A stretch of DNA of 64,000 nucleotides. Origin: Candidatus Poribacteria bacterium (GTDB lineage Bacteria > Poribacteria > WGA-4E > WGA-3G). The stretch lies in NCBI GenBank assembly GCA_026706025.1, contig JAPOZO010000003.1:28962-92961 (forward strand), written 5' to 3'. Position 1 is the stretch's first letter; each line of letters opens with the position of its first letter. Below are positions 52,643 through 61,049 of the stretch, in pieces. The notes under the pieces are model-generated. The model was not told the DNA's origin. It saw only the letters and a list, made by a program, of their open reading frames with translations, and did no database searches. The translations under genes were made by a program, and so were the position numbers.

Positions 52643-54244
52643 ATGCCTCTATGGGTTGATATAATGAAAAATCGAAAAACGGCATCCCCATATTTTGTGT
52701 GCTCGTTCCTTATCCATTGCGTTTTGTTATTGGTAATATGGCAATTTGTGCCGAAAGAGGGTCCGTTACCACCACCGTTTCGTGAAAAAATAGAGGCTTT
52801 GATAACCCACGTGAAGCCCTTACAACGCCCCGTTAAACCACCTGTCTTTATTGAACCTACTGCGCCTATCGTGGCGGAAGAAGAAAAACCCCCCGCACCA
52901 CCAAAACCGAAAGCCGGTTTAAGTGCATCATGGCAGAGGGCGAATCAAGACGCAGCGACTCCCAAACTTGAAGCACGTAGACAAGACAGTGCCACTCACA
53001 CATCAGAAGTCGGTAGTGGCGTGTCACATGCAGATCCTATAGTCGGGAAACCTACATACACGCCTGAGAATCTTCTAACACTGAATTCACTCGCTCAACC
53101 GATAGCTGCACAACCCCCGACAGCCAAAGTAGATTATGTAGTGCCCCAGGGAGAAACGAAACCGATTGCTTTAGAGACAGAGGGTGTTTTAGATGGTTCT
53201 GGCGCGTCGCCAGGAATTGAGACACCAAAGATCCACTACGGTAGTGAACGTGGCGACGCGCTACGCGCAGGAGGCATGGGCAATTCATGGGGGGGTGGCG
53301 GCTCTTCTGGGGGTGCTAATCTCGGTGGTGCTTTCGTCTATATGATGCAGGATATTGCCCGTACACTCGCTGCGGCGACTACAACCCAAAAGGTTGATAT
53401 TATTTTCGTTCTTGATGAAACAGGAAGTATGCTTGACAATATCCGAAGTGTCCGTGCTTATGCCGATTTTCTGTTTGAAGCTATGGAGCGAGAAGGACGC
53501 GATGCTACTTTCGGGTTAGTGACATTCACGGATAAAACAAAGGCATACGGGCGCACTGACAACCTTGAAACCTTCAAAAACTGGCTTTTCAAGATTAAGA
53601 TTGATGAGAAAAGCGGTGGAGACCTCGCGGAAGCAGGCTTAGATGGACTCATGGCCGCTGTGAAAGCGTCTAAATTCCGTAAGGGAGCGCAACGTTTTAT
53701 TGTCCTCGCAAGTGATGGTGCATTCCATGATGCGGATTATGACGGAAAATCCGCCTATAGTCTGGATGAAGTTATTGAGACACTACAGAACGAGCAGGTG
53801 CGTGTTGATGTGATCGGAATTGATTATCTCCCAATTCGACAGATTGCCTTGGCAACAGGCGGCACATGGCGTGCAATCCCGGGTACAGGGAACGCTGAAT
53901 ATACACCACCGTTAGCGTTGACGGTAAAATTATTCTCCAAGTTAGGTACGTTGCGTTATGAAAAAGGACAGATGGATGATAAAATCACCGTCTATATTAA
54001 TAATCCGCCACGTCCGAAGCAGCTCACCTTGACATGGAAGGTCCTCAACCCTTTGGGAGAAAGATGCTACGGACCCTTCAGAGAAGAAAAAACGGTGCCT
54101 GATGACGGTTCAACGGAGGTAGAATTGACACCCGTGATTAATAAGGAAGTATTTCAAACGATGTCGGGGGTTTATACGATCATCTACCGGCTTGAAAATG
54201 AGCATGGGCACCGGAGCATTCTGCGGCGGACGTTAACATTCTAA
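52643..54244 (+). CDS. TonB-like anchored protein with C-terminal VWA domain
   Basis: 533 residues; the start at 52643 (GGAAGAAG) or the ATG at 52664 are both possible. After a basic start there is one span containing S21-x-x-x-H25 (SFLIH), the TonB signature for ExbB/ExbD contact. A Pro-rich stretch (PPAPPKPK and neighbours, about 45-95) and a Gly-rich stretch (about 211-232, GGGGSSGGANLGG) follow. The VWA domain (about 250-440) has MIDAS residues D258-E-T-G-S262 and then FGLVTFTDKT. The last about 90 residues form a beta domain. Architecture parallels the TonB-like/PA14 protein at 13414. Unlike that one, it is not adjacent to Omp85 genes. Confidence 0.85.
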   Translation: MPLWVDIMKNRKTASPYFVCSFLIHCVLLLVIWQFVPKEGPLPPPFREKIEALITHVKPLQRPVKPPVFIEPTAPIVAEEEKPPAPPKPKAGLSASWQRANQDAATPKLEARRQDSATHTSEVGSGVSHADPIVGKPTYTPENLLTLNSLAQPIAAQPPTAKVDYVVPQGETKPIALETEGVLDGSGASPGIETPKIHYGSERGDALRAGGMGNSWGGGGSSGGANLGGAFVYMMQDIARTLAAATTTQKVDIIFVLDETGSMLDNIRSVRAYADFLFEAMEREGRDATFGLVTFTDKTKAYGRTDNLETFKNWLFKIKIDEKSGGDLAEAGLDGLMAAVKASKFRKGAQRFIVLASDGAFHDADYDGKSAYSLDEVIETLQNEQVRVDVIGIDYLPIRQIALATGGTWRAIPGTGNAEYTPPLALTVKLFSKLGTLRYEKGQMDDKITVYINNPPRPKQLTLTWKVLNPLGERCYGPFREEKTVPDDGSTEVELTPVINKEVFQTMSGVYTIIYRLENEHGHRSILRRTLTF

Positions 54245-54303
54245 TTTACAACACGTCTCATAAATAGTTTAAGCGTATTGTTGAATGAGGATTTGCAATG
54301 GAA

Positions 54304-54337
54304 AAACCCCCTAAATCCCCCTTATCAGGGGGACTTT
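54304..54337. repeat. 34-base C-rich hairpin repeat, copy 2
   Basis: Identical to 8655-8688 over the 34 bases. It lies immediately before the amidohydrolase gene, and the bases just after it (GAGAGGAA) serve as the likely ribosome-binding site. Confidence 0.75.
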
Positions 54338-54356
54338 GAGAGGAAGATTAAATTTA

Positions 54357-55556
54357 ATGCAGAAGGATTTAATTTTTGAACAGTGCCGTCATCATTTTAA
54401 CGACATTGTCGGCATCCGGCGCGATATTCATCAGCATCCTGAAATAGGGTTTGATGTGGAACGCACTGCAGGTATCGCTGCTGATGCGTTGCAGACACTC
54501 GGCATTCCAGTTAAAACAGGTATTGGTAGGACAGGTGTTGTCGGGGACTTGGAGGTGCCGGGGGCATCAAAACGTATTGCCTTGCGCGCCGACATGGACG
54601 CGCTGCCAATTCAAGAAATGACCGATGTGCCTTATAAATCGAAAATTGATGGTAAAGCACACCTATGCGGACACGATGCACACACGGCAATGCTTATCGG
54701 GACAGCGCGAATCCTTTCACACCTCCGAAGTCATCTCAAGATGCATGTTAGGTTTGTCTTCCAACCGAGCGAAGAGGTGTTCCCGGGTGGTGCGGAGGCG
54801 ATGATGGCAGATGGCGTTTTAGAAGATGTAGACGAAATCTATGGGATACATGTCTTCCCAATCTATGCTGTTGGGGAATACGCCACGTGCGTGGGTCCGA
54901 TGCTCGCACAGTCTGATACTTTTCGGATCACGCTTACTGGTAGGGGTGGACACGCGGCGTTTCCACATCTCACGGTCGATCCAATCGTTATTGGTGCGCA
55001 GTATGTGACAGCGGTACAGTCGATTGTCGCCAGAAATGTTAACCCATTAGATTCAGCGGTGGTCAGTGTGACGCAACTACACGGTGGAGATGCCAATCTG
55101 AAGAATGGACTCACAGGTGCAGCACTCAATGTTATCCCTCCGACAGTACACATCGGCGGCACGGTGCGGACACTTCAAAAAACCGTTCAAACACGCGTTC
55201 GCGAGCAGCTGGAACGTCTCATCGCAGGTTTAGCAGATGCTAACAATGCCACCTACACTTTTGATTACCAAGAGGGATGTCCGGTAACATACAACCACGA
55301 ACCTTGTGTTACTAACGTTGTATCTAACGCGCGCGGTTTGGTCGGAGAGGATAACATCATATTTCCAGTGCTGCCGATATTAGGTGGCGAAGATTTCGGA
55401 TGCTATTCTCAAGAAATCCCTGCCTGCTTTGTGATGGTCGGTGCTGGAAACGAGGAAAAAGGCATCGTGAATATGTGTCATCACCCACAATTTGACATTG
55501 ATGAAACCTGCATGATTTACGGTATGGCGTTGCTGACAAGTCTCGCGATGCTCTAA
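54357..55556 (+). CDS. M20 family amidohydrolase (IAA-amino acid/carboxypeptidase-like)
   Basis: 399 residues from ATG 54357, with GAGAGGAAG at 54338-54346; a TTG at 54336 lies at the end of the repeat. Family motifs: RRDIHQHPEIGFDVERTA, RADMDALPI, LCGHDAHTAMLIGTA (metal-binding C-G-H-D-x-H), FQPSEEVFPGGAEAMMADG, GGHAAFPH and LPILGGEDFGCYSQEIP. It hydrolyses an amide bond of an N-acyl amino acid or peptide using two Zn/Mn ions. The exact substrate is not predictable. No signal peptide, so cytoplasmic. Confidence 0.93.
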   Translation: MQKDLIFEQCRHHFNDIVGIRRDIHQHPEIGFDVERTAGIAADALQTLGIPVKTGIGRTGVVGDLEVPGASKRIALRADMDALPIQEMTDVPYKSKIDGKAHLCGHDAHTAMLIGTARILSHLRSHLKMHVRFVFQPSEEVFPGGAEAMMADGVLEDVDEIYGIHVFPIYAVGEYATCVGPMLAQSDTFRITLTGRGGHAAFPHLTVDPIVIGAQYVTAVQSIVARNVNPLDSAVVSVTQLHGGDANLKNGLTGAALNVIPPTVHIGGTVRTLQKTVQTRVREQLERLIAGLADANNATYTFDYQEGCPVTYNHEPCVTNVVSNARGLVGEDNIIFPVLPILGGEDFGCYSQEIPACFVMVGAGNEEKGIVNMCHHPQFDIDETCMIYGMALLTSLAML

Positions 55557-55584
55557 TGCTTAGAGTGTTTAGGAATCTCGCCTA

Positions 55585-58554
55585 ATGGAATTAAAGAAGC
55601 ACATTTCTTTATCAACACACGATCCGCAACCACATTTGTCAATTAGCACTCTTACTTTGATGTTTACAGATATCGAAGGTTCAACACGACTTTGGGAGGC
55701 ACACGGCAATGAGGTGATGGCAGAGGTTATCCGTACCCATAACACAATTTTGCGGGCTGCAAATTCCGCCTGGGGCGGCACAGAGATCCTAAGCGAAGGC
55801 GATGCTTTTTTCTTTGTTTTTCCTACGGCGAGTGCGGCTGTTATGTGTGCCCTTGAGATACAGTTAGTACTCAATGCGTATCAGTGGCATGAAAACATTG
55901 AGGCGTTGCGCGTTCGTATCGGTATTCACACAGGTGATATGATCCTGCTGGATGACGAATATCACGGAATGCCTGCAAATCTCGCCAAACGGATTACGGA
56001 CGCAGGACACGGTGGACAGATCTTGCTCTCTGCTGTAACGCATGAACTTGTTAGAACACAATTTCCACATGGAAGCTTTATCTCACTCGGCGAACATCGG
56101 CTAAAAAACATTCAACATCCAGAAGTGATTTTTCAATTTCTCGCCCCTCGGTACTCTACTTTAGAGATCATCGGTGAAGACAGATGGCGCGAAGTCTTCA
56201 GCAAAGGGATACAAGAAGCCCCATCGCAGCATAGGACATCTATAGACGCTACCGCTATTCCTGAACTACAAACCGAGTTTCCACCCCTGAGAACCCTCAA
56301 CGATTTACCGAATAATCTACCCACGCCTATAAATAGTTTTATCGGTAGAGAAACCGAAGTTCGCGGTATTGTGGCGTATTTCACTGACGGACAGACACGA
56401 TTGGTGACACTGACTGGACCAGGGGGGATCGGCAAAACGCGTCTCGCCCTACAAGTGGCAACGGAACTTCATAACACGTATTCGGATGGGGTCTCGTTCA
56501 TTGCGTTAGCTGATTTGAGACAACCCACCGATATTATCACAGAGATCGCGAAGGCTCTCGTCCTGCCATTAAAATCGACACAAGATGTCACGGAACAAGT
56601 CGTTTCATATTTGTTGGGAAAAACACTTCTATTGGTGTTGGACAATTTTGAGCACGTGATGGCAGCCACCGAGGATGTCAAGACGCTGTTGCTTAGGTGT
56701 CCAACGCTACACTGTCTAATAACATCACGAGAACCTTTGAAGATTGCTGGTGAACAGCGATTCATCGTGCCGCCCTTATCTGTTCCACCTGAAGACCTGG
56801 ACTGGGAAGCACTCCATCACTACGAAAGCGTTCAACTCTTTTTGGCGAGAGCAGAAACAGTCGCGCCGGGCTTCCAATTAACCGCTGACAATGCCGAAGC
56901 GATTGGTGCGATTTGTCGGGTGGTTGATGGGCTCTCCCTTGCGATTGAACTCGCTGCATCGCGCGTTCGTGCAATGACACCGCAACACATTCTTACTCGT
57001 TTAAACGCCCTACTTGACAGCTCATCATCAAGTAAATCATCTACATTTCTTTCAACAAGTGATCGGGATGTGCCAGCGAGACACCAAACCCTTAATGCCG
57101 TGATTGACTGGTCCTATGAACTTTTAGTGCCAGAAGAACAACTCCTACTTTGTCAACTCGCGCTGTTTTCAGGTGGATTCTTCTTAGAAGCCGCTGAGAC
57201 TATCTGTAGCTCAGCCTCTATCCAGTCAGAAACGGAAACAATCGATCTCATCTTCAATTTACACGATAAATCGCTACTCATGATTGAAGAATACCTGACG
57301 CAAACCCGATATCGACTCCCCGCGCCGTTACAATTGTATCTTCAAGAGAAGCAACCGCCCCTTGCATTCAGAGAGGCGCATGCCCACTATTACCTTACGT
57401 TAGCACAAGAACAGGACAGAAAACTTGAGGGTTCAGAACAGAGTGAGGCACTCTCAGAAATGGCGATTGAACTCGGTAATTTTCGTGCTGTTTTTAGATT
57501 TGCACAAGAGAATGATAAATGGCTCCTCTTTGGGCAACTTGCTGTCGCTCTTTCAGAATTTTTCTATGTCCGTGGGTTGTGGAATGAAGGCTTAGGGTGG
57601 TTAAAACAGGCAGAAATCGAATTAAACCAACAGATTGACGGACATCAGAAACTGAAGGACACGTCTGAAACAGACGAAATGTCGTTCTATTTGACAACAG
57701 CGGACCTCCAGGTGGCTCTTGCTAAATTCTATAATGAACGACAGGAGTGTGAAACTGCCCGGCAATTGTGCGAAGATGCGTTACAAATTTTCAGAAAGTT
57801 GGGGCGGCAACTCGGAACCGTCAAGGCATTGAATTGTCTCGGTATTATCGCAAGATATGAAGAAAAACTCAAAGAGGCGGATATACACTTTACCGAAGCC
57901 TTAGAGATTGCCAAAGTATTAGGCAATAAATGGCATATCGCTTTCACGCTAAACAACTTGGGACTCACAGCATATCACCGTCGCCATCTTGAAGAGGCGA
58001 GACTGCGTTACACGGAAAGCCTGCACCTCGCTCGTGAACTTGGAGATAAACGGAGTATTGCTTATACCCTCAATAATCTTGGAAAGACTGTCCATCAGCA
58101 AGGTCTGCGGGAGGAAGCGAAACACTACTATACCGAAAGTCTACGTCTCACCCGTGAACTCTCTACTTCCAGCACGGGGATCCCTTACCTATTGGATAGT
58201 TTTGGCAAAGAAGCACTTCGTCATGCTAAATATGAGGAGGCGAGACATTACTATACGGAAAGTCTCGAGTACCGCAACGAGAACAGCAGCCCTCGTGAGA
58301 TAGCAGAATCGCTTTACCGATTCGGACAGTTAGCTCGTGCAGAAGGCAAATTTGAACAGAGTTTGTGTCTCTTTCTTAGGGTCGCCTCAATCTATGCCGA
58401 AACCGCATCAACAACGCCGCTTTATGTGGATGCAGTCAACAAAGACATTGCTGCATTGGAGGTAAAACTCGGTGGTGAAAGGGTTGAGGAACTCAAATCA
58501 GAGGTGGAAACGCTAACGCTTCAGGAGATAGTTAATATTTGTTTATCCCAATAA
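55585..58554 (+). CDS. Class III nucleotide cyclase fused to STAND NTPase and TPR repeats
   Basis: 989 residues. Residues 20-185 form a class III cyclase (FTDIEGSTRLWEAHG, EGDAFFFVFPTASAA, RVRIGIHTGDM, NLAKRITDAGHGGQI), with metal-binding Asp in FTDIEG and GDAFF and the N-x-x-x-R transition-state pair. Residues 255-600 form the STAND/NB-ARC-like NTPase: P-loop GPGGIGKT 278-285, LLLVLDNFEHV, LITSREPL and SLAIELAASRV. Residues 700-960 are TPR repeats (NNLGLTAYHRRHLEEARLRYTESL and so on). The layout is one known from bacterial signal-transduction proteins in which cyclase output follows NTPase and repeat-based sensing. 5' neighbour ends 28 bases before. Confidence 0.93.
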   Translation: MELKKHISLSTHDPQPHLSISTLTLMFTDIEGSTRLWEAHGNEVMAEVIRTHNTILRAANSAWGGTEILSEGDAFFFVFPTASAAVMCALEIQLVLNAYQWHENIEALRVRIGIHTGDMILLDDEYHGMPANLAKRITDAGHGGQILLSAVTHELVRTQFPHGSFISLGEHRLKNIQHPEVIFQFLAPRYSTLEIIGEDRWREVFSKGIQEAPSQHRTSIDATAIPELQTEFPPLRTLNDLPNNLPTPINSFIGRETEVRGIVAYFTDGQTRLVTLTGPGGIGKTRLALQVATELHNTYSDGVSFIALADLRQPTDIITEIAKALVLPLKSTQDVTEQVVSYLLGKTLLLVLDNFEHVMAATEDVKTLLLRCPTLHCLITSREPLKIAGEQRFIVPPLSVPPEDLDWEALHHYESVQLFLARAETVAPGFQLTADNAEAIGAICRVVDGLSLAIELAASRVRAMTPQHILTRLNALLDSSSSSKSSTFLSTSDRDVPARHQTLNAVIDWSYELLVPEEQLLLCQLALFSGGFFLEAAETICSSASIQSETETIDLIFNLHDKSLLMIEEYLTQTRYRLPAPLQLYLQEKQPPLAFREAHAHYYLTLAQEQDRKLEGSEQSEALSEMAIELGNFRAVFRFAQENDKWLLFGQLAVALSEFFYVRGLWNEGLGWLKQAEIELNQQIDGHQKLKDTSETDEMSFYLTTADLQVALAKFYNERQECETARQLCEDALQIFRKLGRQLGTVKALNCLGIIARYEEKLKEADIHFTEALEIAKVLGNKWHIAFTLNNLGLTAYHRRHLEEARLRYTESLHLARELGDKRSIAYTLNNLGKTVHQQGLREEAKHYYTESLRLTRELSTSSTGIPYLLDSFGKEALRHAKYEEARHYYTESLEYRNENSSPREIAESLYRFGQLARAEGKFEQSLCLFLRVASIYAETASTTPLYVDAVNKDIAALEVKLGGERVEELKSEVETLTLQEIVNICLSQ

Positions 58555-58556
58555 AA

Positions 58557-60881
58557 ATGGATACCATAATGCAACAACGAATCATCTTTCTTTTTTTTCT
58601 CTCTTTACTTCTTACTATCGTCATCGGAGGGCAGCGATATACTTTCGCCCAAGTTCAACGCGCGCCTACTACCCAAACAGTAGATCCGTCGTTGGAACCA
58701 GTTGAAGCGGCACACGATCATTATCACGAGCGTCGATACATGGAAGCGATTAAGGCGTACGAGGCGTTGATCGAAAAAGGGATTCCTAACGCTGATGGTT
58801 CTCATACACCACTTCGGCAAAGCCAAAAGGACTCAATCCGCTTGATGTTAGGCCAGAGTTATGCTAAAACAGGTGAGGATGCTGCAGCACAACGTATTTT
58901 CAGAGAAATTGTTGATGGAAACCCCAACGGTTCTTATGCGACGCGGGCAGTGCATCGGTTAGCAAGTCTCCATTGGGAACGCTATCAGTTTCGGGAAGCC
59001 ATTCTACAGTGTAAGCAGATTCTCAAACAACACCCTGACACAACTGTCGCTGCTACGGCTGCCTACCTCATTGGACAATACGAACAAGCAGAAGGCAAAT
59101 CTGAGGCAGCAATAACAAGTTACAAATATTTCCTTGACAATTTCCCGACTTCACCCTATCGCACCACGGCAGTCAATGGGCTTATTCAGCTTTATATGAC
59201 GAACCTTCGTTATGAAGAGGCTGAGAAACTGATTCAAGAACAGATGCTGCAGTATCCTGATGATAGCACTTTATTGGAGCAATTAGCAGCACTCTACCAG
59301 AAACAGAACGACTACCCAAAGGCACTTGAGCTTTACCGAAAGGCAATTAAACAGAACCCGAATAATACAAACTTGCGTAAGAAATTAGGCTCCCTCTATG
59401 CTGAAACTGGAAAAACCGCCCAAGCTGTCGTCGAGTGGGAGAAATTAGTCACAGGGGATCCGAATCGACCTGACCGACATCAACAACTCGGCACAATCTA
59501 TCTCTCCCATAAGATGTATCCAGAGGCAATTGCGGCGTATCAGAAAGCGATTCGTTTAAGCCCACAGGATAGTTATCTCTATAAGCAGTTGGCAGCGGCG
59601 TACAAAATTCAGGGAAAAGTCCAAGAAGCCGCAGACGTTTATATTGACGCTTTGCAACGTGTTGGACTTGGACAGAATCAACGAGAAACAATCTGGCGCG
59701 CGATGCTTGAAATTTATGAAGGTGTAGAACGCAAACCACTTCAGGAGAAACTCATCGCTCTGCTTCAGAAGCAGCAAATACAATCCGGTTATAACGCTAA
59801 TATCGTTATGACGCTCGGTGAACTCTTATTCTATGCGGGGAAAGCAACGCAAGCCCTTGAGACCTTTACACGACTTCATCGATCCCATCCAATGCACACT
59901 GACACAACGCTTGAAAAATGTGCGCGAGTGTTAGAACGTAACGAAAATCTTCAAGCTTCGGCTGATTTCTATAAGGCGTTGATAGCAGGCTCCACCGACA
60001 GAAAACGTGTCAAGAACACACGTTTCAAGCTCGCGGAACTCTATCAAAAGATGGCACGGTGGAATGAAGCAGTCGCGCTCCTGAAGGAACAGGTCAAAAG
60101 TGGCGAGGCTTCTGTCAAAGACAAGTTGCTGCTCGGGCAACTCCAACTGCGAGGTCTCCGATCACCGAAAGCTGCCCAAATGACTTTTGAACCGCTGCTT
60201 ACCCAACGTTTATCTGCCACCTACTTAGGGGAAGTGCAATTGCGTTTAGGTGAATGCCATATTCTACTGAAGCGTTACACGCTTGCACGGGAAGTACTCG
60301 AACCGATTGCCAACCGTACGAACCGCCTCCGTGCCACTGCCCGAAAGCTGATTGGTGACTCCTATTTTTTTGCGTCAGACTTTGAGCAAGCTCTCAAGGA
60401 ATACAACAGCGTCATCAAGATTTCAAAATCTGATGAACTCACGAATGATGCACTTGAACGACTTGTCCTCATTCAGAATCACCCGGATTATTTCAAGGTG
60501 CCGCTCACGGATTATGCGACCGCCCTGCAACTTTATCTGCGCGGAAACACAGAAGATGCCCTCCAGCAGTGTCAACGAACACTTGAGGTCTACCCACAAG
60601 CCACTATTGTCGACGATATATGGCTGCTTATGGGTAATATCTACCGCGAAGCAGGTAGAGATGACGAGGCGATCAATGCGTACCAGCAGATAGTTGTACA
60701 GGAAAGTTCTATCGCCGCGGAAGCATTGGTGAACATCGCTGAAATTTATCGACAGAAATCTGATTTTGATAACGCTGTCACTACCTATACAACTATCATC
60801 ACCGATTATCCTGAGAATGTTATCGTTGTCCATGCGCGGCAACAACTTGATGAACTCGCGAAAACACAGCAGAAGAGATAA
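58557..60881 (+). CDS. Exported TPR protein
   Basis: 774 residues from ATG 58557, two bases after the stop of the cyclase-STAND gene. An in-frame TTG at 58539 is preceded by AGGAG 9 bases upstream and is an alternative that would overlap that gene. The N-terminus has a hydrophobic signal (IIFLFFLSLLLTIVIGG) cleaved near FAQ. At least ten TPR repeats follow, for example ALYQKQNDYPKALELYRKAIKQNPNN and LGTIYLSHKMYPEAIAAYQKAIRLSPQD, to the C-terminus (IYRQKSDFDNAVTTYTTIITDYPEN). TPR arrays in the periplasm assemble envelope complexes; partners here unknown. It may be co-transcribed with the STAND protein. Confidence 0.88.
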   Translation: MDTIMQQRIIFLFFLSLLLTIVIGGQRYTFAQVQRAPTTQTVDPSLEPVEAAHDHYHERRYMEAIKAYEALIEKGIPNADGSHTPLRQSQKDSIRLMLGQSYAKTGEDAAAQRIFREIVDGNPNGSYATRAVHRLASLHWERYQFREAILQCKQILKQHPDTTVAATAAYLIGQYEQAEGKSEAAITSYKYFLDNFPTSPYRTTAVNGLIQLYMTNLRYEEAEKLIQEQMLQYPDDSTLLEQLAALYQKQNDYPKALELYRKAIKQNPNNTNLRKKLGSLYAETGKTAQAVVEWEKLVTGDPNRPDRHQQLGTIYLSHKMYPEAIAAYQKAIRLSPQDSYLYKQLAAAYKIQGKVQEAADVYIDALQRVGLGQNQRETIWRAMLEIYEGVERKPLQEKLIALLQKQQIQSGYNANIVMTLGELLFYAGKATQALETFTRLHRSHPMHTDTTLEKCARVLERNENLQASADFYKALIAGSTDRKRVKNTRFKLAELYQKMARWNEAVALLKEQVKSGEASVKDKLLLGQLQLRGLRSPKAAQMTFEPLLTQRLSATYLGEVQLRLGECHILLKRYTLAREVLEPIANRTNRLRATARKLIGDSYFFASDFEQALKEYNSVIKISKSDELTNDALERLVLIQNHPDYFKVPLTDYATALQLYLRGNTEDALQQCQRTLEVYPQATIVDDIWLLMGNIYREAGRDDEAINAYQQIVVQESSIAAEALVNIAEIYRQKSDFDNAVTTYTTIITDYPENVIVVHARQQLDELAKTQQKR

Positions 60882-60952
60882 AAGACACATCAATCTGAAT
60901 CTCGGATTACGCGGGTTTTTGGAGAATTTTCTATCAAGTGTTTGGATAAATC

Positions 60953-60973
60953 GGAGTTAGAAACCCCTCCTAC
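60953..60973. repeat. REP-like hairpin ending CTCCTAC
   Basis: GGAGTTAGAAACCCCTCCTAC, an imperfect hairpin (GGAG/CTCC) with the same final bases as the hairpins at 7231, 9335 and 34427. Confidence 0.4.
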
Positions 60974-60981
60974 AAGAGAAA

Positions 60982-61011
60982 TTGAAATACAACATCAACT
61001 TGTGATAAAAT
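60982..61011 (+). promoter_or_regulatory. Candidate promoter of acnA
   Basis: TTGAAA (60982-60987), 18-base spacer, TAAAAT (61006-61011). Confidence 0.45.
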
Positions 61012-61049
61012 TATTCAAAGAATTATCTACAAACTAAAGGAGATAGCAG

